This document shows, one piece after another, positions 29,144 through 39,967 of a DNA stretch of 64,000 bases. Origin of the DNA: Mesostigma viride. Its lineage: Eukaryota; Streptophyta; Mesostigmatophyceae; Mesostigmatales; Mesostigmataceae. Position 1 is the stretch's first letter. The number at the start of each line of letters is the position of its first letter. Where the stretch lies: the NCBI GenBank assembly GCA_009746045.1, contig RPFO01000022.1, positions 3,336,678 through 3,400,677 on the forward strand. Direction: 5' to 3'. The notes under the pieces are model-generated. The model made no database searches. It saw nothing but the letters and a program-made list of their open reading frames with translations, and was not told the DNA's origin. The position numbers were made by a program, and so were the translations under genes.

Positions 29144-32100
29144 TTGGACTCCATGTTTAGCATGGTTACAGGGATGCAGTTTGATCAGCAATTCAAGTGG
29201 GCTGCCAAGGAACCTGGATATGAGTTTGTGGGAACAGTGGGGCGTGAGGACCACGAGTCACAAGGGATAGCGGAGAGAGCGGTACAGGAGTTTAAGCTGC
29301 TTGCTACCCGACGTGGGGACCACATGCCACACAGTGAATTCTCTAGTCGGCTCTTGTGGGCACTTGCCGTGTGTCGAAGTTTGAACAACCGTGTGCTGAT
29401 GTCGACACAGGATGGGGTGTTGGTGACTGCCGAGGGTTTGCAGTTTGGCCAATATCACGATGTGGTGGTGGATGTGTACAAAGACCACCTAGCATCCCGT
29501 TTTCAGCGCCTTGTCCAGTTGGATAGGCGACGTGGGGCTTATGAGCCCAGTGTGGGGCATGATGTTTGGCTGCACAAGGAAGGTGCCCTGGGTAAGCGTG
29601 GCAGGTGGCTTGGTCCAGCCAAGGTAATTTCTTGTGATGCTGCTATGCGTAAATGCGTGGTGGACTATGAGGGCACTGAGGTCACTATGGCTTGGAATAG
29701 GGTGAAGCCCTACATGCGTGATGTGGAGGCTTGGTCTAGAGTGTTGGAGTTGTACTCCGACCCTAGCAGGCTCTCTAGCACTGTGACTCCTCCTTCCTCT
29801 TCGGCTCCTGTATGTGACAATGCAGGGGACAGTGGTACTAGCGCGCCTAGTGGGGAAGCTGAGTTGGAGTTGCAGAGTGGGGACTATGATGATGATGTTG
29901 CTGTGGTAGCACACCACTTACACACCCTAGGGGTAGAACAGGCAGAGAGCTTGCGCGACAGCTTGCCTAACCTCCCCCCTTCTGGCGTTGGTCGGGAGGA
30001 TCCCTGCGTTGGTAGGGATAGTACTCAGGGCAGTTCCTGTCTTGAGCGCCCAAGCCGTAAGGGCTTTCTCACCCTTGCTGTAGAAAGGTTGATGCGTAAA
30101 CCTCCTACAGACGCTTTGCAAAATCCCGTCAAGGCAGCGATGGTATCCGCATTTGGTACCCTGGGTGATCAGCATGGTATGAGGATGTTGGTAGATACGC
30201 AGGCGAGAACCTCCATTGTCTCATCCCTGCACTACAATCCTGTGAGACCCTCAGTGCACTGGGAGTGTGTGACTGATTTTGCTGGCTCAACGAAGTTCCC
30301 TGTCCTTGGTGTCATTGATGTCAATGTGATGGGGGTGCTAGTTGAGTTTTGCGTGGTGGAAGGGTATAGTGGTCCACCAATCCTTGGTCAGAACTTCCTT
30401 GTACGGGAGGATGTCTGGGTCAACTCCACCTGCTTGCGGCGGGAGGGGCATGCTGATCTGCCTCTTGAGGACTATGCTGTCATGTCTGACTGCCAACTTG
30501 TTGCTGTCATAGGCAACATTCGGCACGTGAACTATGCCCGTGAGAGTGATGTGCCGTTGGTAACTCAGTTGTTGCTTCCTAAACGTCCTAGCTTGGCTAG
30601 TCTCGGCATTGGACGTCATGATGTTGCTACCCAAAGCCCTATCTCTTACCATGATGCTGACGTGGAGTGTCAAACGGAGGAGGGGCTAGATGGGTGGACT
30701 AAGGCCATTATTGCGTCAGGTGAAAGGTGGCTTGCATACCGTGCTGTTGAACCGGTTGATGAAGTGCCCAGTGGTGCTCGCCTTTTGCGCCACAAGTGGA
30801 CTTTGGAGCGTAAGTTGGTGCCTGACACAACAACTAGGGTGCCTTTTGTTCGCCCGGTGGTCCTAGAATTTTCAGGTACTAGTGATCTTCCGGACAATGC
30901 CATCTCAGCACCTGGGTTGATCAAGGATAATTGGCGCATGGTCCTGTCCTTCTACCTAGGCCAGCTCAACAAGGGACTTCCGTATGAGTCAGCCCTCATG
31001 GATTTCAGCAAAGCTTTTTTGAATGGTGATCCCAAGCTCGCTGAGAATGTGTGGGCTGGCACGACCCGCTTGTATGTGCGCTGTCCTCCCTTGTGGCAGC
31101 CTATCATGGGCAAGAAGTTTCTCCGTCTCTTGAAGGGTGTTGACGGTACTGTGACAGGTCCTCGGATTTGGCGCCTTTGCCTCGAGCGTCTTTTGCTTGA
31201 TGTGATGCACATGTACTATCATGACCTGGACCCCTCTCTGTTTGTTGGCTCATGGGAGGGGCAGCCAGTTTTTGTGTTCATTCATGTCGATGATGTGGAC
31301 TGCATGGGCCCCACACCGTGGCTAGACTGGTTTTGTGCCACTGTTGCTCAGCACTTCCCGGTCGGCAAGGTCATTCGCCGCGTCTTGGACAAGTATGTCA
31401 AGTTCTGTGGCGTCGACACTATGCTCACCAAGGATGCCTCTGGCAGATATGTGATGAAGCTGCGTGCAGCGGGGGACTATGTTCAGGAGCTCATCACTCA
31501 GCTTTCATCCCTTACTAGTCAGTATATTCAGCCTGCTGAGTGTGGTTCTCTGCGGGGTAAGCTGAACTGGCTGGTCTCTACCGTCTCCCCTGACTTGGCG
31601 GTGCTTGCTCGGTTGCCAGATGACTTGATGTGCTCTCTTTCCCGCAATGTCATGTGTAAGTACATTTCTGCCTCCCCTGGGTTGGTCTTACATGGGGTGG
31701 ACTATGAGCGGCCTATTCACTTGTCCGCGTATTGTGATAGCAGTTTGGATAGTGCTAATATCTCTAAGCTCCGTGGGCGCTGTGCCGCTGTGGTGCTTTT
31801 GAGTAATTCTGCCACTGTCCATGTCCCTGAATCTTCCCCTTCACCCTTTGCGTGGTTTTCTCGCTTACATCGGCGGGTGTATGTGGGTAGTGACACTGCA
31901 GAGGCTCGTGCCTTCTGCGAGACTGCTGAGGAGTTGATGTATTTCCGTGCGGTTCTTCGGTGGTGTTTGAAGTTTTGCCGTGTCATTCCACAGGTTGATA
32001 CCACCATCTTCACGGATTCGCAGTCGCTGATTGACTTTTTGGCTGATCCTTATGCGCGCACGCGCAAGCTCGACTTCCTTCGTGCCAAAGAATATAGTGA

Positions 32101-32218
32101 CGCTGTTTCGCTGTACCATGTTCGCGACAATGATAACATTTCAGATGCTTTGACCAAGCTGTATGCCAAGGCTAGGCCTCAGTATGACAAGCTTCGTCTA
32201 GTTCAGGCGACACTTTAA
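29144..32218 (+). CDS. Copia1-A integrase core, protease, reverse transcriptase, RNase H
   Basis: One 1024-residue frame. Integrase: MQFDQQF and HESQGIAERAVQEF (catalytic Asp and Glu, residues ~12-48), GALGKRGRWLGPAKVI (~150). Acidic linker. Protease: MLVDTQARTSIV (~346-357), VLGVIDVNVMG, PPILGQNFLV (~410). Reverse transcriptase: LLRHKWTLERKLV, MDFSKAFLNGDP (~620), LLKGVDGTVTGPRIW, FIHVDDVDCMG (~713). RNase H: LSAYCDSSLDS (~862), SDTAEARAFCE, FTDSQSLIDFL (~957), DNISDALTKL (~995). Domain order integrase-protease-RT-RNase H is the reverse of Ty1/copia for the first two. Copies the element and joins it to chromosomal DNA. Confidence 0.85.
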   Translation: MDSMFSMVTGMQFDQQFKWAAKEPGYEFVGTVGREDHESQGIAERAVQEFKLLATRRGDHMPHSEFSSRLLWALAVCRSLNNRVLMSTQDGVLVTAEGLQFGQYHDVVVDVYKDHLASRFQRLVQLDRRRGAYEPSVGHDVWLHKEGALGKRGRWLGPAKVISCDAAMRKCVVDYEGTEVTMAWNRVKPYMRDVEAWSRVLELYSDPSRLSSTVTPPSSSAPVCDNAGDSGTSAPSGEAELELQSGDYDDDVAVVAHHLHTLGVEQAESLRDSLPNLPPSGVGREDPCVGRDSTQGSSCLERPSRKGFLTLAVERLMRKPPTDALQNPVKAAMVSAFGTLGDQHGMRMLVDTQARTSIVSSLHYNPVRPSVHWECVTDFAGSTKFPVLGVIDVNVMGVLVEFCVVEGYSGPPILGQNFLVREDVWVNSTCLRREGHADLPLEDYAVMSDCQLVAVIGNIRHVNYARESDVPLVTQLLLPKRPSLASLGIGRHDVATQSPISYHDADVECQTEEGLDGWTKAIIASGERWLAYRAVEPVDEVPSGARLLRHKWTLERKLVPDTTTRVPFVRPVVLEFSGTSDLPDNAISAPGLIKDNWRMVLSFYLGQLNKGLPYESALMDFSKAFLNGDPKLAENVWAGTTRLYVRCPPLWQPIMGKKFLRLLKGVDGTVTGPRIWRLCLERLLLDVMHMYYHDLDPSLFVGSWEGQPVFVFIHVDDVDCMGPTPWLDWFCATVAQHFPVGKVIRRVLDKYVKFCGVDTMLTKDASGRYVMKLRAAGDYVQELITQLSSLTSQYIQPAECGSLRGKLNWLVSTVSPDLAVLARLPDDLMCSLSRNVMCKYISASPGLVLHGVDYERPIHLSAYCDSSLDSANISKLRGRCAAVVLLSNSATVHVPESSPSPFAWFSRLHRRVYVGSDTAEARAFCETAEELMYFRAVLRWCLKFCRVIPQVDTTIFTDSQSLIDFLADPYARTRKLDFLRAKEYSDAVSLYHVRDNDNISDALTKLYAKARPQYDKLRLVQATL

Positions 32219-32588
32219 ATTGTCCCTGTCTGATTTCAGGGTTACATCTTGCCCTGACTGATGTGTGTTCTCACTCTTTTCTGAATTTCCTATTTAAAAT
32301 TGGCATTGACCATGGCCTTGATGCTTCTCTCTGCGGGAGAGTTGCATACTATGTAATGGGCTCTTGTCTGGGTTTTCACCCGTTGATGCTTGGCGGTGGC
32401 CGGCATACTCTGTTTCCGGGTTTCCCCAGTGTGGTACGATGAATAAATGACTTGCCATAATGATGTGTGTCTTGCACATGCATACCATGTTCATGCGACC
32501 GCTATGCTTGTTGGTGTTGTTTCCCCACAAGACTTTGCCACTACTAGGATAATTGTGAGGTCGGTGACTGGGATGCGGCCGTACCGAT
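32219..32588 (+). other. Copia1-A 3' untranslated region
   Basis: No coding sequence. An AATAAA lies at 32442-32447. The region was continuous with 34363-34416 before TIR element 1 inserted. Confidence 0.55.
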
Positions 32589-34362
32589 TGTTAATCTTCC
32601 CAGAAAAAGTCCTAAATTTAGGACCACTTTGAATTAAAATATATACATGCAAACATTAAAATTTGACCCTGGCATTCGTTCCCATGACAGATAACACACT
32701 TTTTTAGTTGGCATCAAAAACCTGGGGTCAAATAATTACATTTAGTGCATGAATGGGCCCTGCCACCTGCCAGACCTCAAAGCGCGAATTTGGCCAAAAT
32801 GTGGGTTTTAGGACCATTAGGACCAATTATTGTCAACGCATGACCATGCTATCCACACGGTCCCTTGAGCATCTTACAAGCGCTAGGGGACCCTACGAGG
32901 CCTTGGGATGGCGGGGCAGCGTATAACAAGGCCATAACCTGCTGTGGCTGCCTCTATATATACGCGTGATTAACGGTGTCACAGATGGTGCAGGTAATGC
33001 AATATAGGGTTGCATGGTTGCTGAGGTTGCCCGGCTTGAACATGGCCCACCCCTTGCGGTAAACTTTCTCTAAGCATATGCCAAACCTTCTTTGACATCA
33101 CGGACATGCTGGCCACCACCCAGCGATGAAAAAACATTGCATTTGCATTGCAACTAACACATGAATGCAGCCAAATCAAGTTACAAAACAACGTTGTGCT
33201 AACATGCAACGCTTTGTGAGCGAATTCAGCGTGCATGTAACACGTAAACCATACTGTATATACTGTCTGAGAACACCCTGAACGACTGCAGGCCATAGGA
33301 CAATGGTTTATAACTAACACATGAGTAAAACTGCTCTTACGCATGTGTGTTTTAGCTGCAGCGGACGACGAAGATAGAGACGTAAAAAATTGTATGACGT
33401 AAACCAACTATGTGTGACAGTTATGTGCACAGAGAGCGTCCCCTCTTTTTAGGCATAGCTGGCTGACTCAAAACACCACGACAGCGTTGCCAGTTACACT
33501 CATGATCTAGGACAACCCGGCACTTACCTGCTACTTACGTCGCCTCATTCCAGATGGTTGCAAAAAAGTCGCTGAAATCCGCAGCGAGGTCAGCTTTCCG
33601 AGAGCTGAGCGCACCAAAGCTGGCCAACCGGTTCGACAATGATATAAACCACGCTTGTGCTGCGTTCTAGGTCCAAGAAATACCGAAAGTGAAGACCTAT
33701 AAGGTGCGCTCGCTGCCCAGCCTGAACGTCCCTAAAACATGGTCGACAATGGAAATCGGGCAAGAATATCACGGCCCAGGCGCTCCCATGTCAAATACTC
33801 CGTTTCTAAACTCCAGACTAAAATAAAAATCGTCCACAAAAATTTCCTGGCTTGATTCGCACCACCATTGCTAATACACTAACATGTTTGTGCCAAAATC
33901 GACCCTCCGCGAGCAGGCGATCTGCGACCCATTTGTGTTGTGCCGCTGTGATACAGCGCTACACATAAAAACTTGCGCAGAAAATATTCACAGCCTTTAA
34001 GCATAACTAACAACCTTTCGTTTTTGCTACTGGGCGCCCGAAATGATAAACGCACGTGAAAACGCCGGCCACGATTGTCAGGTCGCCATATCCACCTCAC
34101 TTCATTCCCGCACCCACTTTTTCGCTCCAAAATCGGTTATATTTTTGGTCGAGGTACCTACTTTCCCGCCATTATACCCGGTACCCGGGTACGGAATCCG
34201 GGTACCATGTGCCGGTACCACGGGTCGGGTACATCATACCGGGTACGGTGGACATGGGGTACGGACCATATAGTGACCCCCCCTACCCGGTACCTCGGTT
34301 ATAGTGACCTCTAGGACAATTTAGGACAAAGTCCTAAATTTAGGACCGTGAGTGGATTAACA
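32589..34362. mobile_element. TIR element copy 1 (non-autonomous DNA transposon candidate)
   Basis: Ends TGTTAATC...GATTAACA. A 16-bp palindrome GTCCTAAATTTAGGAC sits ~20 bp inside each end, with further TAGGAC/GTCCTA motifs nearby. One end (34160-34300) is packed with CCGGGTACC-like repeats. No transposase-like frame. It has the same structure as 37208-38983 but the reverse orientation, and diverged in the middle. Flanks share only GAT, so its target duplication is uncertain. The family is not identified. Confidence 0.7.
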
Positions 34363-34399
34363 GATAATCTTGAGTACATCCCTGTCCGTCCCGACTCAC

Positions 34400-34416
34400 A
34401 AAGAAAAAGAAGTCGG
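34400..34416 (+). other. Polypurine tract before the middle Copia1 LTR
   Basis: AAAGAAAAAGAAGTCGG ends at the first base of the LTR. It marks this LTR as the 3' LTR of unit A, while gag of unit B follows it, so the LTR is shared. Confidence 0.6.
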
Positions 34417-34696
34417 AGTTGTACTGTGTAGTTCTACTCAGTACCATAAATCCTAGTGTGGACGCCGCGCCGTCAGCATCTTTGCTGCAGCGTCGGAATC
34501 TTGTGAATGGCATCTAGCGTCGCGCCGAGGAATCTCGGACTATGTTAAGCAAGTCCAATGCACGATGATAAGTTAATGAGAAATAAATGCAACGTGACGG
34601 CGGACGAGGTAGCCGCCTGCGTGTTCCTCTGCGTAGCACCAAAGCACCTGCCTCGGCGACGAAGAGCGTTGATATCCAAAACACATTATTGCAACT
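34417..34696 (+). repeat. Middle Copia1 LTR (3' LTR of A, 5' LTR of B)
   Basis: 280 bp, AGTTG...CAACT, near identical to 13074-13350. Confidence 0.78.
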
Positions 34697-34723
34697 TGTA
34701 CTCAAGAAAGAACATTTTCAAAA

Positions 34724-35688
34724 GTGTTCCGGACGGGCCTGACAACGCCGTCGTCCAAAATCAAACACAAAATCAAGCTGCCGAATCTCGGAGCCCTGGG
34801 CTCGAAGGGCGTGGGCACACTCCGCAAGCCCACCGCGAGCGAGATTCAGAGGAATCTGAATGAAGAATTTGCCAAGCAGGATCCTAGCCCCGCAGTGGTG
34901 GACACTGCGGCGGAGGAAACTGCACCTGCAGCTGCCCGTGCAGTGGAGCTGCCAAGTGGATCACAGGCGAGAATCACCAACGAGGCTGGGCTGCGCAATG
35001 CAAGCCTGGACCGTGCTGCCCGAATCCTCTGGATGAAGGAGCAAAAGGTGATCGAGGAGCGAATTCCTGCTCCGATTCCGGCGGCTCCTGAGCCATCAGA
35101 GAAGGTGAAAGAACAGTTTATTTTGAACCTGCGCAAGTGGCACAGTGATGTCCAAGACATGGTAGCCAAGCCTATCGAATTGCTGAGGCGCAATCGGCTG
35201 GCCACCGAGGGTTACAAGGTCGTATCCGACCTGATCGAGATATAGCCTACAAGGAGGACCGGAGCTGGGAAGAATTCATGGCTAGTCTTGAGAAGAATCT
35301 CCTGAAGACGGGGCTAATGCGCCTCGTCGCAGATGCAGTAAGTATTCTAAAGTTTGATCTGAATCGGAAGGTAGACATCAGCCAGGCAACGCTCGACTAC
35401 GAGCAGAAACTGGCGTTGTCGTCATGCTCGCCAGGTGACGCCTTCTCGGTGGTAATATTTCTGGCAAAGGGCATCATGTCTGGTAGCCTGTCTGAGTCCG
35501 CCCTCCAGGGCATGTCGGGAACACTGACTATCGACAAGCTAGCAAATAGGGCAGAGGCTTTCCAGATTATTCGCAATTCTGTTGCTGTGCCGGCTGCCGC
35601 CAAGGCATTGGTGGCAGCGGGCATTTCTGACCCTCTTTCCTCTGCTGCAGCGCCCATTGCAAGAATTCATGGTGCAGGTGAAGTCTGA
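34724..35688 (+). CDS. Copia1-B gag region
   Basis: Two frames, 34724-35245 and 35278-35688, match unit A but without the Copia2 insertion, showing the empty Copia2-outer site. The first carries a basic N-terminus (KIKHKIKLPNLG), an Ala/Pro-rich part and a helical block; the second is mostly helical (LMRLVADAVSILKFDL). Confidence 0.62.
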
Positions 35689-35974
35689 GAAGTGTGGCCG
35701 ATGCCAGGGCACCGGGCATGTGTGGTCGGAGTGCCCAGCCAACACGAAGGCTGGTCCGAATGTGCGGCTGTGCGGCGCCTGCCACCAGCCAGGGCACTTC
35801 GCCAAGGACTGCAAGCACACACGCGGTCCGCAGGGCAAGAAGCGCCCGCCCAAGCCGGCTGGCAACATGCGGCCCAAGAAGGCCAAGTGGAACAAATGGC
35901 AGAGGCAGGGGAACACCCAGGCCACACCTGCTAACACTCATGTGCCTGTCCCTGCTCCCTCTGCAGCAAACTAG
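35582..35974 (+). CDS. Copia1-B nucleocapsid, two zinc knuckles
   Basis: Same two CCHC boxes and basic tail as 28162-28554; only a few residues differ. Confidence 0.75.
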   Translation: MLCRLPPRHWWQRAFLTLFPLLQRPLQEFMVQVKSEKCGRCQGTGHVWSECPANTKAGPNVRLCGACHQPGHFAKDCKHTRGPQGKKRPPKPAGNMRPKKAKWNKWQRQGNTQATPANTHVPVPAPSAAN

Positions 35975-35997
35975 ATAGCCCATGTTGGGACGATGAT

Positions 35998-37203
35998 GTG
36001 TTTACCACTGATCTAGCTGCATGTAATGAGCTGGGTAGTTGTGTAGACAACAATTCTGCTGCGTGCATTGCTGCTGTGTTGCGTAGCGGCTTGTGCACAG
36101 ACATTGTTACGCCTGCGGCGACGCGGGACCATGAACCCCCAACGACCAGTAATGCTGGTACTATGCAAGCTGGACTCATGCACGTCGACCGTGACGATGG
36201 GGGGTCACTGGCCACACCAGGTGAAGTCCTTTCCTTGACTGCTGTTGCTGCACGCTTGCATCATGTGTTAGGCCATGGGACCCACGCTATCCGTTTTGCA
36301 CGGGCATTGGCACCGGGGACTAAGTTGGCTAGCACGGTACAGTCCATGTACAGTGGTTGTCACCAGTGTCAGTCCGCTGCGCCTAAGCGTGCACGTAGGC
36401 ATGTCAAACATCCACCCCTTGAGCGTGGTCACTTGGTGTGTGACATTTTGTTCCAGGACCAGGCTGTCTACTTGCTGGGAATAGACAGATTTTCCCATTT
36501 AATTTGCTTCAGTTGTCCCACTCAAGTCACAGCATGTTGGGGACCTCCTTGAGGGGATAGACCTGTTGGACTCCATGTTTAGCATGGTTACAGGGATGCA
36601 GTTTGATCAGCAATTCAAGTGGGCTGCCAAGGAACCAGGATATGAGTTTGTGGGAACAGTGGGGCGTGAGGACCACGAGTCACAAGGGATAGCGGAGAGA
36701 GCGGTACAGGAGTTTAAGCTGCTTGCTACCCGACGTGGGGACCACATGCCACACAGTGAATTCTCTAGTCGGCTCTTGTGGGCACTTGCCGTGTGTCGAA
36801 GTTTGAACAACCGTGTGCTGATGTCGACACAGGATGGGGTGTTGGTGACTGCCGAGGGTTTGCAGTTTGGCCAATATCACGATGTGGTGGTGGATGTGTA
36901 CAAAGACCACCTAGCATCCCGTTTTCAGCGCCTTGTCCAGTTGGATAGGCGACGTGGGGCTTATGAGCCCAGTGTGGGGCATGATGTTTGGCTGCACAAG
37001 GAAGGTGCCCTGGGTAAGCGTGGCAGGTGGCTTGGTCCAGCCAAGGTCATTTCTTGTGATGCTGCTATGCGTAAATGCGTGGTCATGGACTATATATGAG
37101 GGCACTGAGGTCACTATGGCTTGGAATAGGGTGAAGCCCTACATGCGTGATGTGGAGGCTTGGTATAGAGTGTTGGAGTTGTACTCCGACCCTAGCAGGC
37201 TCT
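35998..37203 (+). pseudogene. Copia1-B integrase region (fossil)
   Basis: Frames 35998-36552 and 36566-37099 carry the HHCC segment, the catalytic core (VCDILFQDQ, HESQGIAERAVQEF) and the integrase C-terminal GALGKRGRWLGP. Interrupted at 37208 by TIR element 2. Broken copy. Confidence 0.7.
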
Positions 37204-37207
37204 CTAG

Positions 37208-38983
37208 TGTTAATCAGCCGGCCGTCCTAAATTTAGGACTTCGTCCTAAAAAGTCCTAAGGTCACTATAACTGAGGTACCGGGCAGGGGGGTCACTATAT
37301 GGTCCATACCCCTAGTGGACCGTGACCTCCAAGATGTACTCTACCCGTGATACCGGTACATCGTACCCGGATTCCGTACCGGGTACCGGGTAGATGCGCG
37401 GGAATGTACGTACCTCGACCAAAAATATAGAGATTTTGGGCCAAAAAAGTGGGTGCGGGAATGATGTGCGGCGGATATGGCGACCTGACAAATATGGGCG
37501 GCATTTTCACGTGAGCTTATCGTTTTGGGCGCCCAGTAGCAAGAACGAAAGCTTGGTACTTATGCTTAAAGGGTCTGAATTTGGTTACGAAATTATTTGC
37601 GTTTGCATGTGTAGCACGGCTGCTCAACATGAGTAGGTCACAGATCGCCTGCGCCCGGACGGTCGATTTTGAGCACAAACATGTCAGTGCGTGAGGAAAC
37701 GTTGCCCGCACCAGGCCAGGCAGTTTTTGCGCTTGATTTTAATCGTAGTATAGAGTTTGGAAACGGTATATCTGACAAGGGAGCGCCCGGGCCTGGGTGT
37801 TCTTGCCCGAAGTTTACTGTCGACCATTTTACAGAACGTCAAGGCTGGGTAGCGAGCGCACGTGACAGGACTTGTCTTTTTATCTCTCTTGGGCCTAGAA
37901 CAATGCTCCGGCGTGTCTTACGTTACTTTCGAACCATTTTGTAAGTTTGGCTGCGTTCTTGTGCCGGAAAGCTGGCTGGCTGCGGATATCCGCGATTCTT
38001 AATGCATCCACCTGGACGTGGCGACGTAACAAGCAGGTTTGTGCCGGGTTCTCTCTGTGGTTAGGTGTAAGGGGTAGCGTAGTCGTAGCAGTAAGTGTCA
38101 GCCGGCTATGCCTGAAAGACAGGACAGTTTCTGTGCATGTACATGGCTTACGTAGTTGGTTTACAGCATGTACCTTCTATCGTCGCAAGCTTCCTTGTTC
38201 GCTGCTGCTAAGTTACGCATGCTTCCCAGCTATGTTACGGTTGCGTTCATTATCAGCCATGGGCCCATTGCTTGCAGTTGTTCTAGCTGTTCTTATGCTG
38301 CCTATATGTGATGCTTTTACAGCCCCCCCCCCCCCTAGAATGCATGCAAAGTGTGGCATGTTGGACAGTGCCCTTTAACAACTTCATCTGGCTGCTATCC
38401 TGTGTAAGTTGCCATACAAATGTGGTGTCCTCTCCTTCCTGGGTGGTGGCCAGCATGCCCGTGACGTTAAACAAGCTATGGTATATGCTTGGAGAGAGTT
38501 TGCCGTAAGGGGTGGGTCATGTTCAAGCCAGGCAACCTCAGCAACCATACACCCTTATATTGCATGATCTGCCCCATCTGTGACACCGTTAGGCACACGT
38601 ATATATACGTGCAGCCACAGCACGGTACGGCCTTGTTATACGCTGCCCCACCTCCCCAAGGCCGCGTAGGGTCCCGTGGGGCCCTGAGGATTGGTAAGAA
38701 GCTCATGGGACTGCGTGGGTGGCGTGGTGATGGGTGATATACATGGTGGTCCTAAAAAGTCCTAGTTTCAATTTTGGGCCATTTTTTTCGTTCGAGGTCT
38801 ACCATGGGGCAGGGCCAGTTTTGGTACTAAACGTCGTAATTTGAACCTAGGTCTTTGATAGATATTAAAAAACTATATTATTTCTCAGTGGCACAAATGG
38901 CAGGGTCAAATGTTACTGTTTACATGATTAAATACGCATTCCCCAGCGTCCTAAATTTAGGACTTTTTGCAGGCTTTTGGACA
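37208..38983. mobile_element. TIR element copy 2, inverted relative to copy 1
   Basis: Starts TGTTAATCAGCC and ends TTTTGGACA, with GTCCTAAATTTAGGAC near both ends. The uninterrupted site in Copia1-A (near 29773) shows that the insertion duplicated CTAG (37204-37207 and 38984-38987); a TA duplication within CTAG is the other reading. GGTACC-rich repeats lie at 37270-37400, the counterpart of 34160-34300 in copy 1. No transposase seen. Confidence 0.75.
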
Positions 38984-39157
38984 CTAGCACTGTGACTCCT
39001 CCTTCCTCTTCGGCTCCTGTATGTGGCAATGCAGGGGACAGTGGTACTAGCGCGCCTAGCGGGGAAGCTGAGTGAGTTGGAGTTGCAGAGTGGGGACTAT
39101 GATGATGATGTTGCTGTGGTAGCACACCACTTACACACCCTAGGGGTAGAACAGGCA
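38984..39157 (+). pseudogene. Copia1-B linker between integrase and protease (fossil)
   Basis: Matches unit A at 29775-29943. Ends in AGGCA, the duplicated target of Gypsy-2. Confidence 0.7.
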
Positions 39158-39905
39158 TTTAACACGTATGGCTATTTAAAATAGCGCCTTAATGATTGAG
39201 AATGAATGCGAAAGACCTTTGACTTCCTATGCGTCACAGCGCACAATGGTGGCTTAAGAATACTTGTCACACAATGACAACAATACGAATAAGCTCAAAC
39301 CCGGAAACCCGGTTTCGTATGTTACAATGTTACCACACAGATTAAAACACTCAATGCGGGAAGACTTACACCCAGTAGGCGAGGGATTCACACTCGAGCC
39401 CACAGGAGGATTACACTCCAGGATTAAGCGATGGTAAATAATCTGTAGAGCAACGTGGTAAATTACGATACAAGGTCCGGATTGCTGGCATAGCTCGTGC
39501 CTTGCCTATTTTGTCCCTTCGTCCCCGTTGGTGGCTGCGCCTGGCGCTGCCAACCAGGCATGACGTCAGGTCCGCGGGGACGGGCTTCTCGAACCGTCTA
39601 GAACACATTAAAGACCAGTACGGCTAGAGGCCTCTCCTGAAAAATATCCAAATGTCCGTAGGTACCATCATAACGCGTGTGCAGTGCCACTTGGCTGTCC
39701 CGTAACTCCCGTTCAGGCGCTAGGTCTGCCTACGGCGCAAAGGCCAAGTTCGTCAGCAAAACTTCTACACTTACTTCCACACGGATTGCCTCGGCTGCCA
39801 ACTATAAGTACTATGGCCTCGGCACTGGCGCCGGATTACGGTCGGCGCCGATCGACCGGGACGGATAATTTAATGCCACAAATGGCATGTTGCATCCGTG
39901 CAACA
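39158..39905 (-). repeat. Gypsy-2 3' LTR
   Basis: 748 bp. The G-rich polypurine tract lies at 39906-39920 directly inside it. Confidence 0.82.
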
Positions 39906-39967
39906 CACCTCCCCCCCCCCAACAAAAGAGGCGGCTACTCCTGTAGCCGGGACTTATAAATGACTGT

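Noticed and set aside
32979-33407. Transposase or other gene inside TIR element 1
   Set aside because: The 142-residue frame has no recognisable domain and is not kept in TIR element 2.
32589-34362. piggyBac-type element with TTAA duplication
   Set aside because: TTAA occurs at both edges of copy 1, but the empty site of copy 2 shows a CTAG (or TA) duplication and no TTAA at the right edge.
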